DNA from: Gemmatimonadota bacterium | Lineage (GTDB): Bacteria; Latescibacterota; UBA2968; UBA8231 | Length of the DNA: 13,324 bases | Assembly (NCBI GenBank): GCA_026706505.1 | Contig: JAPOYQ010000347.1 | Span: 1-13,324 of the forward strand | Reading direction: 5' to 3' | In this document: in pieces, positions 1 through 8,305 of the stretch | Position numbering within the stretch: the stretch's first letter is position 1 | Layout of the letters: the number at the start of each line of letters is the position of its first letter | Position numbers and translations under genes: made by a program | Notes under the pieces: model-generated | The model's input: only the letters and a program-made list of their open reading frames with translations | Told to the model about the DNA's origin: nothing | The model's database searches: none

Positions 1-834
1 GTGCGAGAGGGTGCCGCGGCTACCGCGCTGGTGGACGGCCAGTGGAATTTCGGCCAGATTGGGGCCCAGCGGGTCACGGAGCTGGCGATTGAGCGCGCTC
101 AGCGGTTGGGCGTGGGCAGTGCCAGCCTGCGCCGCTGCCGTCACGTGGGGCGATTGGGAGCGTATGCAGAACAGGCCGCGCAGGCCGGGTGCGTGGCCTT
201 GGTCACCTGCAGCACGTCAGGCGAAGGGCATTGGGTAGCGCCGTTTGGCGGGCGCGAAGGACGGCTGGGCACCAACCCCATCGCGTTTGCGGCCCCCACC
301 TCGAACCAGCCCGTAGTAATGGATTTCTCAACCGCGGCCCTGCCCGAAGGACGCGTGCGCCTATACCGGGACACCGGGCAAGCGCTGCCCGAAGACACCT
401 TAGTAGATCGGAGCGGAGCGCCTTCCACCGACCCAGCTGACCTGTACGAGGCTGGGGCGATCCTGCCTTTTGGCGGGGATCAAGGATACAAGGGCTTCGG
501 CTTGGGCCTCATGGCCCAGATTTTTAGCTGCCTGCTGGGCGAGCCAACTTGGCTCGAAGAGGGACTGGAATCCAATGCCAATACGATGTGGCTGTTGGCG
601 GTGGATGCGGCGGCTTGGGGCAATGTCGAGCGCTTCCGCGCCGAATTGGACCGCATGATCACCTATGTGCACTCGTCTGCGCCGGCGCGTGGCAGCAATG
701 GGGTGCTGGTGCCGGGCGAACGCGAATTTGTCGCAGAGGCGTGCTACCGGCGCGAGGGCATCCCGGTGGAAGAAGGGGTTTGGAGCCAGCTAGTGCAGGT
801 CGCCCAAGAAGCTGGCTTGGAGATAGAGACGTGA
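1..834 (+). CDS. Ldh/MDH2-family (YiaK-type) NAD(P)-dependent oxidoreductase, 5'-partial
   Basis: The 277 visible residues match the malate/L-lactate dehydrogenase 2 family (ureidoglycolate, sulfolactate and 2,3-diketogulonate dehydrogenase relatives). These are cytoplasmic enzymes that interconvert 2-hydroxy and 2-oxo acids with NAD(P)H. Visible landmarks are a VDG start of the core (residues 11-13), RHVGRLGAY (47-55) with the likely catalytic His48, the nucleotide-binding stretch APFGG...RLGTNP (80-93), DFSTAA (108-113), STDP (142-145), GYKGFGLGL (162-170) and a late PGE (238-240). Family members are usually 330-350 residues, and the first visible residues align well inside the family, so about 70 N-terminal residues lie left of the window. 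The GTG at position 1 is therefore probably internal. The stop overlaps the GTG start of the next gene, which suggests translational coupling. The substrate cannot be read from the sequence. Family assignment is secure. Confidence 0.88.
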   Translation: MREGAAATALVDGQWNFGQIGAQRVTELAIERAQRLGVGSASLRRCRHVGRLGAYAEQAAQAGCVALVTCSTSGEGHWVAPFGGREGRLGTNPIAFAAPTSNQPVVMDFSTAALPEGRVRLYRDTGQALPEDTLVDRSGAPSTDPADLYEAGAILPFGGDQGYKGFGLGLMAQIFSCLLGEPTWLEEGLESNANTMWLLAVDAAAWGNVERFRAELDRMITYVHSSAPARGSNGVLVPGEREFVAEACYRREGIPVEEGVWSQLVQVAQEAGLEIET

Positions 835-1586
835 ACGAAGAATTGCAAGCCGCAGCCGAGCATCTAGACGCGTATGGGTACTGCGTGCTGAGTGACCGCA
901 TACCTCGCGAGGCCGCGTTGGCGTTGGGCCGCCGCTGTCTAGCGCTGCACAGCGACCCGCGCTGCCAGGACTATATCGTGGGCGACGAGTACTATCAGAC
1001 TTTGTTCGGCATGCTCAACCAAGACGACGAGGTCTGGAACTGCGCCTTCCACCCGGATACCGTAGCCCTTGCGCGGCACTTTTTGGGGCCGCGCTGCCGC
1101 GTCGTCGAAGCCTGCTCCAAGCCGACTTGGCCCGGGGCCCCCGCCCAGCATTTACACGCTGATTCTGCGGGCTCGTTTGCCCAAGTGCCCGATGTGCCGT
1201 GGATGATCAACAGCATCTGGATGCTGACGGATTTTACCGAGGCCAATGGGGCCACCGGCGTCGTGCCCATGAGCCACCGGTCGAGGCGGCCCGCTCCGCC
1301 ACCCGATATGGGTGCTGATAACCCGTTGATCAAGCCCGTGGAAGGCCGCGCTGGTTCCGTGATGCTGTGGCACGGGGGGCTTTTTCACCAAGCCCGGGCC
1401 AATCAGAGCGAGGAGGTAAGGATAGGGCTGAATATCGCGTATTACCCTCCTTGGTTTAACAATTGGATTGAAGGCGGCCACCAGCCTCTGTGGCCAGAGA
1501 CGTACGAGCGCATGCCCGAGGACTTCCGCAGCCTGTGCCCAAAGCTATTGGGTCGCCGCCGCGCCGACCGCTATGAGCAGCGGTGA
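831..1586 (+). CDS. Phytanoyl-CoA dioxygenase (PhyH) family Fe(II)/2-oxoglutarate oxygenase
   Basis: This 251-residue protein has the size and motif order of the PhyH family, whose members hydroxylate small molecules using Fe(II), O2 and 2-oxoglutarate, normally in the cytoplasm. The HxD iron ligands are His109 and Asp111 in HLHAD. The distal iron His is His186 in WHGGLFHQA, and Arg197 (SEEVRIG) is the expected 2-oxoglutarate carboxylate ligand. The motif ATGVVPMSH (141-149) is the usual GxxxxxPGSH-like turn. I chose the GTG at 831 because the sequence from there (NEELQAAAEHLDAYGYCVL) is the typical PhyH N-terminal helix with the 'yGYcvl' strand. The reading frame is open further upstream to 549, but that part lies wholly inside the preceding gene. 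The ATGA-like GTGA overlap indicates an operon with the Ldh-type gene. Substrate is unknown; PhyH paralogues are abundant and diverse in Poribacteria-like genomes. Confidence 0.88.
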   Translation: MNEELQAAAEHLDAYGYCVLSDRIPREAALALGRRCLALHSDPRCQDYIVGDEYYQTLFGMLNQDDEVWNCAFHPDTVALARHFLGPRCRVVEACSKPTWPGAPAQHLHADSAGSFAQVPDVPWMINSIWMLTDFTEANGATGVVPMSHRSRRPAPPPDMGADNPLIKPVEGRAGSVMLWHGGLFHQARANQSEEVRIGLNIAYYPPWFNNWIEGGHQPLWPETYERMPEDFRSLCPKLLGRRRADRYEQR

Positions 1587-1638
1587 CTAGCAGGCGACTG
1601 CCGCGATACCATCAGCGATTTAGAGAAAGGAATCCCCC

Positions 1639-2379
1639 ATGAAAACAGTGGTCTTCGGTGCCGCCGGTTGGCTCGGCCGCGCCGTCTTGCAAAACTTGGC
1701 TGGCAAACACGACATTCGCGCCTTTGAGTACGGCCCCCAAGCTTGGGAGGCGTATCGCGACATAGACGGCGATTGGAACGGCGGCGAAGTGGTCCACGGC
1801 GATATAGCCGATTATCACGCGGTGGAGAGAGCCATCAGCGGCGTGGATTGCGTCATTCACACCGCGGTTTACTTCGTCGGCGACCCCAACGACGACAAGC
1901 CCTTCCTCATCAACCTCAAGGGTCTGTGGAATGTCCTGCAAGCGTCCCAAGAGCAGGGCGTCCGCAAAGTAGTACACATCGGCTCGTGCCAGACCGTGCA
2001 TCCCGAGGGAATTTTCTTCTCCTCAGAGGTGCGGCGGCCCGACGGCAGCCTGTATGCGGTGTGCAAGCGACTGCAGGAGGAAATGTGCCGCCAGATCCAC
2101 GAAGCCTTTGGGCTGCCCATCGTAGTCTTGCGGCCCGACTACATCGTGGATTCGCGCTTGGGGATCGGCAAGTATCGGGAACCATTGAACGTCCGCAACG
2201 GCTTGGTCTGCCGCCACGATTTGGCCGAAGCCTGCCGATTAGCCTTAGAAAAAGACGAGGTGAAGTTCGACGTATTGCACGTGGTCGGCACGCCCGAAGC
2301 CGACGCCACCTGCAATACGGCGCGAGGCCGAGAAGTGCTGGGTTTGGAGTACAATGGGAATTTGGACCAGTACCGCTGA
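1639..2379 (+). CDS. NAD(P)-dependent epimerase/dehydratase-type SDR, uronate-dehydrogenase-like
   Basis: This is a 246-residue extended-type short-chain dehydrogenase/reductase. It opens with a Rossmann dinucleotide motif, VVFGAAGWLG (residues 4-13, GxxGxxG). An acidic strand end and GDIAD (54-58) follow, and then CVIHTAV (71-77), the family's 'D-I-H-A' region. The catalytic triad is Ser116 (HIGSCQTV), Tyr139 and Lys143 (YAVCK), followed by VLRPDYIV (163-170). The length and the 'GSLYAVCK' context resemble bacterial uronate dehydrogenases (about 265 residues) more than full UDP-sugar epimerases (310-330 residues). The C-terminal substrate domain is short. The ATG at 1639 has an AGAAAGGA-type Shine-Dalgarno site about 8 nt upstream. 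It follows the PhyH gene by 52 nt in the same direction, so co-transcription is likely. The substrate is inferred only loosely as a sugar or sugar acid. Confidence 0.85.
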   Translation: MKTVVFGAAGWLGRAVLQNLAGKHDIRAFEYGPQAWEAYRDIDGDWNGGEVVHGDIADYHAVERAISGVDCVIHTAVYFVGDPNDDKPFLINLKGLWNVLQASQEQGVRKVVHIGSCQTVHPEGIFFSSEVRRPDGSLYAVCKRLQEEMCRQIHEAFGLPIVVLRPDYIVDSRLGIGKYREPLNVRNGLVCRHDLAEACRLALEKDEVKFDVLHVVGTPEADATCNTARGREVLGLEYNGNLDQYR

Positions 2380-2410
2380 GCTTGCAGAGGCGCTGCGACT
2401 AACGGCTCCG

Positions 2411-2439
2411 TTGACACTGTTTAACGCCAACTCTTCCTT
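2411..2439 (+). promoter_or_regulatory. Possible promoter upstream of the quinoprotein array
   Basis: The 96-nt gap between the SDR gene and the first quinoprotein gene contains a perfect TTGACA (-35 consensus) at 2411-2416. At a 17-nt spacing the -10 position reads TTCCTT (2434-2439), which is a poor match, so the call rests mainly on the -35 hexamer and on this being the largest gap near the array. A short inverted repeat, AACGG/CCGTT, at 2401-2412 overlaps the -35 element and could be an operator half or chance. An A/T-richer stretch (TATTAA at 2455-2460) lies too far away to pair with this -35. Confidence 0.22.
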
Positions 2440-2475
2440 CGCTTGAGACCTTGCTATTAAAGAAGAGAGGAGTGC

Positions 2476-5382
2476 GTGAGACAGACCGATTGCGTCGTTC
2501 GTTTATTTTTTCTTTTACTGATCTATTCGGCCAGTCCAGCCCAGTCAGGGGACTGGCGCTACTACGGCGGCGACGCGGGCAGCACTAAGTACTCGCCGCT
2601 CGCTCAGATCGACCGCGACAACTTTGCCGACCTGCGCATCGTCTGGCGCTGGCGGCCCCCCGAGGCGGAAATTCTCGCAGAGCACGATGTTAGTAGAAAC
2701 TACTACCGCAGTACGCCGATAGTAGTAAATGGCGTACTCTACGTCAGCTCGCCCTTTGGAATCGTAGCGGCCCTCGATGCGGCCACTGGCGAGGAGTTGT
2801 GGAACTTCGATCCCGAATCGTGGCGAGACCAAGAGTGGTTCCCCAGCACCCACCGGGGCGTGGCCTATTGGGAAGAGGACGGGGCCAAGCGCGTGCTCTT
2901 CGGCACGACCGACGGCTATCTCTACTCGCTCGACGCCGAAACCGGCCAACCCGACCCAGCCTTTGGCGATAGCGGCCGCGTCGATCTGACCCAAGGCATG
3001 CGTCGGGAGGTGCGGCGCGGTGACTACGTTTCGGTCTCGCCACCGATGATCTACGGCAGCTTGGCCATCGTCGGCTCGTCCGTCCCCGACATTCGCGGTC
3101 GGCCCGTGCCCCGGCGCATGCCGCCGGGCGATGTGCGCGCCTTTGATGTGCGCACGGGCGAGCAAAAGTGGATCTTCGAGACTATTCCGCAAGAGGGTTC
3201 CTTCGGCAATGAGACTTGGGGCGCAGAGTCGTGGAAGGACTTCGGGGGCACCAATGTGTGGTCGATGATGAGCCTCGACCCGGCGTTGGGCTATGTCTAT
3301 CTGCCGGTTAGCACGCCGAGCAATGACTTTTACGGCGGCGAGCGCCCCGGCGACAACCTCTTCGGCGACAGCATCGTCTGCCTCGACGCCCGGACTGGTG
3401 GTCGGGTCTGGCACTTCCAGATAGCCCATCACGGAGTTTGGGACTACGATCCGCCCGCCGCGCCGATTCTCGTCGATATCGAGGTTGACGGCAAGCCGAT
3501 CAAAGCCGTGGTCCAGCTAACCAAACAGGCCTTCTGCTTTGTCTTCGACCGGGTCACGGGCGCGCCCGTGTGGCCGATCATCGAAATGCCGGTGCCCGCC
3601 TCGACCATTGTCGGCGAAGAGGTCTCTGAAACCCAGCCGATCCCCGTCTGGCCTCGGCCCTACGACCGCCAAGGCTTAAGTGTGGACGACCTGATCGACT
3701 TCACGCCCGAGTTGCGGCAAATGGCGATGGAGGCGATTGAAGGGCATAGGTACGGCTCCCTGTATGTGCCGCCCGCAGAGAAGGGAACGATTCTCGTGCC
3801 GGGCCTTTTGGGAGGTTCGGATTGGTCGGGCGGTGCCGTGAATCCGGCGACGGGCGTCCTCTACGTGCCTTCCAAGACCATGCCCTATCTAGTAACGCTG
3901 CGCCCGACCGACGCTTCACCTCGCCCCGGAGAGACCAGCGAGGCTACTTCGGCCTATACTGGCGTCTTCAACCACAACTTCACCGCCGCGAAGAACCTGC
4001 CGCTGCTCAAGCCGCCCTACGGCCGCCTCACCGCCATTGACCTCAACAGGGGCCGGCATCTGTGGATGCGGCCGATGGGTCGCGGTCCGATTGACCATCC
4101 CCTACTGCGCGATCTCGAAATCAAAGAAGACTTGGGCTGGCCCTCGCGGACCTTTCCTCTATTAACCCCGACGCTTCTGCTGACTGCGACCGAAGACCCA
4201 CGCGATGGCCAGTTCGGCCCGGCGGCCGGACAAGGATACTTCGTCGATCGCGAGGCGTATTTGCGGGCCTTTGACCCAGCGACGGGCGAATTAGTAGGCC
4301 AAGTCGAATTGCCGGGCAATGCGTATGCCAGCCCGGCTGTTTACCAAGCGGCTGGCCGCCAATACGTGGTCTTGTCGCTGGGCGACTCCTACCGGCCGAG
4401 CGAGCTAGTGGCTTTGGCCATTCCGCGCCCGGGCGAGGCCATGCCCGAGCAGGGCAAGAGTCGCAAAGACGCCGATCACAGGGCGTTCTACGAGGCCGTA
4501 GCAGCACTCGACGCGGGCGATAGCCAGCAGCTAAGCAAGCTCCTCAAAAAGCACGCAGGGTTAGTGAGGGCGCGCGGCTTTCTGGACGAGTGGTACGAGT
4601 TTCCCAACTTGCGCGGCGCTACGCTCTTGCACCTGACAGCCGGCGCACCGCTGCGCACGGCCTTGCCCGATAATGCCGTGAGCTTGGCCGAGGTCCTACT
4701 CGACGCGGGTGCCGATCCCAATGCAGCGACGCTCGATTCGGCGACCACGGCAGAACTTGCGGCTACCGCTATTCAACTCGAGTGGGCCGGGATCAAGGGC
4801 GACCTGCTCGCGCTGCTATACGAGAAGGGAGCCGACCCGAACCGCAACAACGGCAAGCTGCTGCACGATCTGCTGATCAGCCGCGAAAGAAAGCTGGCCG
4901 AGATGCTCCTCAGCGCCGGGGCCGAGGTAGATTTGCGCTTTGCCGCTGGACTCAATCGCACCGATTTGATGGCTAGCTTTTTCAAAGACGGTGTCCCGAC
5001 GCCAGAGGCCAATCGCCTCTACCGCGCCAACCCCGACACCGTCCTCACTGGCCAGCAGGTCGTCGATGAGGCACTGCACTACGCAGTGTACAGCGGCGGT
5101 CGGGAGGCCATTGACTTCCTGTTAGAGCGCGGTGCGAATATCGACGCTTTAGTCGGCTTTTTCTGGGAGTGGGATTGGGGTAGCACAGCCCTGCACAAGG
5201 CCGTGGATACCGAAGATGTGGCATTGATTCGCTATTTGCTGGAAAAGGGCCCAGACACGACCATTGGCGATGCGCGCTGGGACGAGACCGCCTATGACTG
5301 GGCAGGCTACTACGAAAACGACGCCATGCGCAAAACCATCGGCGCACATGACGCGGCGGCCAAGGAAACCGAAAAACAGTAG
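2476..5382 (+). CDS. Secreted PQQ-dependent dehydrogenase fused to C-terminal ankyrin repeats (copy A)
   Basis: 968 residues. Residues 1-24 form a Sec signal peptide (Arg9, hydrophobic LFFLLLIYSA, small residues before GDW), which places the enzyme in the periplasm. Residues 26-650 are a Gcd-like quinoprotein propeller. Landmarks are YYGGDAGSTKYSPLAQI (29-45), GVAYW (128-132), GNETW (244-248), YGGERPGDNLF (286-296), HHGVWDYDPP (318-327) with the catalytic Asp region, QLTKQAFCFVFDR (347-359) with the PQQ-contacting Lys350, and a closing GRQYVV. Such enzymes oxidise sugars or alcohols using pyrroloquinoline quinone and Ca2+. Residues about 665-955 are ankyrin-like repeats with LLDAGADPNA, LLYEKGADPN, LLSAGAEVD, LLERGANID and LLEKGPD helix-turn ends. 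No CxxCH haem site or membrane helix is seen after the signal. The start is the GTG at 2476 with GAGAGGAG just upstream. It is the most divergent propeller of the three copies. Confidence 0.9.
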   Translation: MRQTDCVVRLFFLLLIYSASPAQSGDWRYYGGDAGSTKYSPLAQIDRDNFADLRIVWRWRPPEAEILAEHDVSRNYYRSTPIVVNGVLYVSSPFGIVAALDAATGEELWNFDPESWRDQEWFPSTHRGVAYWEEDGAKRVLFGTTDGYLYSLDAETGQPDPAFGDSGRVDLTQGMRREVRRGDYVSVSPPMIYGSLAIVGSSVPDIRGRPVPRRMPPGDVRAFDVRTGEQKWIFETIPQEGSFGNETWGAESWKDFGGTNVWSMMSLDPALGYVYLPVSTPSNDFYGGERPGDNLFGDSIVCLDARTGGRVWHFQIAHHGVWDYDPPAAPILVDIEVDGKPIKAVVQLTKQAFCFVFDRVTGAPVWPIIEMPVPASTIVGEEVSETQPIPVWPRPYDRQGLSVDDLIDFTPELRQMAMEAIEGHRYGSLYVPPAEKGTILVPGLLGGSDWSGGAVNPATGVLYVPSKTMPYLVTLRPTDASPRPGETSEATSAYTGVFNHNFTAAKNLPLLKPPYGRLTAIDLNRGRHLWMRPMGRGPIDHPLLRDLEIKEDLGWPSRTFPLLTPTLLLTATEDPRDGQFGPAAGQGYFVDREAYLRAFDPATGELVGQVELPGNAYASPAVYQAAGRQYVVLSLGDSYRPSELVALAIPRPGEAMPEQGKSRKDADHRAFYEAVAALDAGDSQQLSKLLKKHAGLVRARGFLDEWYEFPNLRGATLLHLTAGAPLRTALPDNAVSLAEVLLDAGADPNAATLDSATTAELAATAIQLEWAGIKGDLLALLYEKGADPNRNNGKLLHDLLISRERKLAEMLLSAGAEVDLRFAAGLNRTDLMASFFKDGVPTPEANRLYRANPDTVLTGQQVVDEALHYAVYSGGREAIDFLLERGANIDALVGFFWEWDWGSTALHKAVDTEDVALIRYLLEKGPDTTIGDARWDETAYDWAGYYENDAMRKTIGAHDAAAKETEKQ

Positions 5383-5389
5383 AGGAGGA
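5383..5389 (+). promoter_or_regulatory. Strong Shine-Dalgarno site fixing the start of copy B
   Basis: AGGAGGA directly follows the TAG stop of copy A and lies 3 nt before the ATG at 5393. It decides the start of copy B: the same frame is open for 43 codons further upstream, but only inside copy A and without a signal peptide. The tight 10-nt spacing between stop and start implies translational coupling of A and B. Confidence 0.7.
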
Positions 5390-5392
5390 AGA

Positions 5393-8305
5393 ATGAACAG
5401 ACGAGCCTGTGGGGTCTTGCTGGCATCGTTGTCGCTCTCGCTCGCGGCGTTTGCCAGCGATGTCGATTGGCCGCACTACGCCGCCGACCAAAGCGGCACC
5501 CGCTACACCCCGGCGGACCAGATCAATCGCGACAATTTCGATCAGTTGCGCGTGATCTGGCGCTACCGCCCCCCCGATCAGCAAATCTACGAGACGGCTG
5601 GCCCCAACCCGACGGGGCGCCGCCTTAGTTTCGACAACAACCGAGGCACGCCACTCGCCGTCAACGGTGTGATCTACTATGGCTCGCCCTTCAACGTTCT
5701 CGTGGCTCTCGACGGCCAAAGCGGCGAGGAACTGTGGACCTTTGACCCAGAGGCTTGGCGGATGAATTACCGCTTCTTGGGCAACTTGTGCGGAGTGAGC
5801 TATTGGACCGATGGCGAGGTTGAACGGGTATTTATGGCCACTTCGACTTCCCATTTGTACTCCATCGACGCCAAGACCGGCCTGCCCGACCCCAATTTTG
5901 GCGAGGACGGGCGCGTCGATTTGGGGGCCTCGCTGCGTAGGCCGCTGGGCGAAGAGGATCGCTGGAACTACGGAGTCACCTCCCAGCCTGTAGTCTGCCG
6001 CGACGTGGTCGCCGTTGGCTCGGCCATGGGTGATTGGCGCTTCAGGCCGCCGCCCGAATACACCCCTCCCGGCGATGTGCAGGCCTTCGACGCGCGCACC
6101 GGCGAGAAAGTGTGGGAGTTCCACACGATCCCGTTAGAGGGCGAATACGGCAACGAGACGTGGGAAAGCGATGCGTGGAAAAAGTACGGCGCAGCCAATG
6201 TGTGGGCGACGATGACGGCCGACGAGGAGTTGGGCAACTTCTATCTGCCGGTGAGTACGGCCAGCCACGACTACTACGGCGGCGAGCGCCCCGGCGATAA
6301 CCTGTTCAGCGAGTCGGTCGTCTGCCTGAAAGCTGAGACCGGCGAGCGAGTTTGGCACTACCAACTAGTCCACCACGGCCTGTGGGACTACGATCCGCCG
6401 GTTGCTCCTCTGCTGTTGGACGTGGACGTTGATGGCCAACCGCGCAAGATCGTCGCTCAGCTAACCAAACAGGCTTTCTGCTTTGTCTTTGACCGCATAA
6501 CCGGCGAGCCGATCTGGCCGATTGTCGAAAAGCCAGTGCCCCAATCGCAAGTGCCAAGCGAAAAGACCTCGCCGACGCAGCCTTTTCCGACCAAGCCTGC
6601 ACCCTTTGAGCGCCAGGGTATCAGCGAGGACGACCTGATCGACTTTACGCCTGAGTTGCGCGAGGAAGCCAAGGCCATTCTCGCCCGGTACGACTACGGT
6701 CCGCTCTACACGCCGCCGACGGAGAAGGGCGTTTTGTCGGTTCCTGGTCAATGGGGCGGGGCCGACTGGGCTGGGGGCGCGGCGGATCCACACACGGGCG
6801 TACTCTACGTGCCGTCGCACATGGCCATCACCACCGTGCAGTTGCATCGGGTAGATGACCCGGAGGCGTACTCGGAATTTTCTGCTAGCAACAACATGCA
6901 CGTCGTCGGCCCGCGTGGTCTGCCGCTGGTCAAGCCGCCGTACGGCAGTATCACGGCGATTGACCTGAATAGCGGCGAGCATATATGGCGGACGACGGTG
7001 GGTAAGGGGCCGGTCAATCACCCGGCGCTCAAGGGCCTTGACTTGCCGGATATGGGTTGGGACAACCGAACCTTTGTCTTGGCCACGCCGAACCTTCTGT
7101 TGGCTACTTCGCAGGACCCACACGACCTCGCCGACGCCGGCAGGGACTACTTCGTCGACCGCGATGCCTATCTGCGGGCGTACGAGTTGGCGTCGGGCGA
7201 GGAGATCGGCCGCGTCGAATTGCCCAGCAATGCCTATGGCGCGCCGATGAGCTATACGGTCGGCGGTCGTCAGTACGTCATCGTGCCGGTAGGCAATGAC
7301 CACGTCGAGCCAGAGCGTCCGCCCGAGTTGGTGGCGCTGGCCATTCCGCACGAGAGTGAGGAACTGCCGCCCCAAGGCCGCGAGCGCGGCGACGCCGATC
7401 ACGAGGCTTTTTACCAAGCGGTACAGGCCATCGACGCCGGTGATAGCGAGATGCTGCGAAAGCTGCTCTCTGATTATCCCAAGCTAACGGCGGCGCGTGG
7501 CTATTTCGACGAGTACTACGAATACTCTTACTTTCGCGGGGCCACGCTCTTGCACCACGTGACGGGCGAGCCGCAACGAGTGCCGCTGCCCGAAAACGCC
7601 GTGGAGTTGGCCACTATCTTACTCGCCGCGGGTGCTGATCCCAACGCCGCGACGCTCGATTCGGTGACGACAGCGGAGTTGGCGGTCGCCGCTGACCAGC
7701 TCGAATGGGCCGAGATCAAGGGCGACCTGCTCTCGCTGCTCTACGAGCAGGGTGCGGACCCAGACCGCAACAACGGCAAGGTGCTGCACGACCTGCTGAC
7801 CAGCCGCCAAATGGAACTGGCCAAGGTGCTCCTCGCCTCGGGGGCCTCGGTTGACCTGCGCTTTGCCGCTGCGCTCAATCGCACCGATCTGATGGCGGGC
7901 TTTTTCAAAGACGGCGCACCCACGCCCGAGGCCAATCGCCTCTACCGCGCCAACCCCGACACCATCCTCACCGACCAGCAGGTCGTGGACGAGGCGCTGC
8001 ACTACGCGGTGTACAACAGCGGCCGAGAGGCCATCGACTTCCTACTGGAGAAAGGTGCCAATATCGACGCTTTAGTCGGCGGCTTCTGGCAGTGGGATTG
8101 GGGCAGCACGGCCCTGCACAAGGCCGTGGATACCGAAGACGTCGAACTGATTCGCTACTTGCTAGAAAAGGGCGCAGACACGACAATTGGAGACGCCCGC
8201 TGGAGTGAAACGCCCTACGACTGGGCTGGTTACTACGAAAACGACGCCATGCGCGAAGTCCTCAAAGCGGCATCAAACCCAGAAGAGGAAAAATCCAGTG
8301 AATAA
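5393..8305 (+). CDS. Secreted PQQ-dependent dehydrogenase fused to C-terminal ankyrin repeats (copy B)
   Basis: 970 residues. The signal peptide spans about residues 1-21 (Arg-rich start, leucine/serine-rich core, AFA before SDVDW), so the protein should be periplasmic. The propeller (about 25-650) carries YYGGERPGDNLF (294-305), HHGLWDYDPP (327-336), QLTKQAFCFVFDR (356-368; Lys359 is the expected PQQ contact), FERQGISEDDLIDFTPEL (405-422) and GRQYVIVPVGN. The ankyrin-like part (about 668-955) has repeat ends at LLAAGADPNA, LLYEQGADPD, LLASGASVD, LLEKGANID and LLEKGADTT. The expected role is PQQ-dependent oxidation of a sugar or alcohol. As in copy A there is no cytochrome domain. The propeller is closest to copy C, but from about residue 755 the protein is much closer to copy A (about 32 differences over roughly 200 residues, counted by eye). 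The last 8 nt overlap the start of copy C. Confidence 0.9.
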   Translation: MNRRACGVLLASLSLSLAAFASDVDWPHYAADQSGTRYTPADQINRDNFDQLRVIWRYRPPDQQIYETAGPNPTGRRLSFDNNRGTPLAVNGVIYYGSPFNVLVALDGQSGEELWTFDPEAWRMNYRFLGNLCGVSYWTDGEVERVFMATSTSHLYSIDAKTGLPDPNFGEDGRVDLGASLRRPLGEEDRWNYGVTSQPVVCRDVVAVGSAMGDWRFRPPPEYTPPGDVQAFDARTGEKVWEFHTIPLEGEYGNETWESDAWKKYGAANVWATMTADEELGNFYLPVSTASHDYYGGERPGDNLFSESVVCLKAETGERVWHYQLVHHGLWDYDPPVAPLLLDVDVDGQPRKIVAQLTKQAFCFVFDRITGEPIWPIVEKPVPQSQVPSEKTSPTQPFPTKPAPFERQGISEDDLIDFTPELREEAKAILARYDYGPLYTPPTEKGVLSVPGQWGGADWAGGAADPHTGVLYVPSHMAITTVQLHRVDDPEAYSEFSASNNMHVVGPRGLPLVKPPYGSITAIDLNSGEHIWRTTVGKGPVNHPALKGLDLPDMGWDNRTFVLATPNLLLATSQDPHDLADAGRDYFVDRDAYLRAYELASGEEIGRVELPSNAYGAPMSYTVGGRQYVIVPVGNDHVEPERPPELVALAIPHESEELPPQGRERGDADHEAFYQAVQAIDAGDSEMLRKLLSDYPKLTAARGYFDEYYEYSYFRGATLLHHVTGEPQRVPLPENAVELATILLAAGADPNAATLDSVTTAELAVAADQLEWAEIKGDLLSLLYEQGADPDRNNGKVLHDLLTSRQMELAKVLLASGASVDLRFAAALNRTDLMAGFFKDGAPTPEANRLYRANPDTILTDQQVVDEALHYAVYNSGREAIDFLLEKGANIDALVGGFWQWDWGSTALHKAVDTEDVELIRYLLEKGADTTIGDARWSETPYDWAGYYENDAMREVLKAASNPEEEKSSE

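Noticed and set aside
1..3. GTG at the window edge as a genuine start of the Ldh-family gene
   Set aside because: The protein would lack about 70 N-terminal residues of the family, so the frame almost certainly continues to the left.
549..830. Upstream extension of the PhyH reading frame
   Set aside because: It overlaps the Ldh-family gene completely, and the PhyH N-terminus begins naturally at the GTG at 831.
1590..1601. Small GCAG/CTGC inverted repeat between the PhyH and SDR genes
   Set aside because: A 4-bp stem without a T-run is too weak to call a terminator in GC-rich DNA.
1743..2402. 219-codon open frame overlapping the SDR gene
   Set aside because: It is an Arg/Ser-rich out-of-frame translation of GC-rich coding DNA; the SDR frame has all catalytic motifs.
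5264..5392. In-frame upstream extension of copy B (and 8187-8297 for copy C), with mutually similar translations
   Set aside because: The similarity follows from duplication of the overlapping 3' ends of the preceding genes. The Shine-Dalgarno sites and signal peptides place the starts at 5393 and 8298.
5045..6124. Long antisense open frame (359 codons) across the A/B junction, and similar ones at 2545-3432, 6461-7417 and 8451-9212
   Set aside because: They lie wholly opposite convincing quinoprotein genes, have low-complexity or His/Arg-rich translations with no recognisable motif, and recur at matching places only because the sense genes are duplicated.
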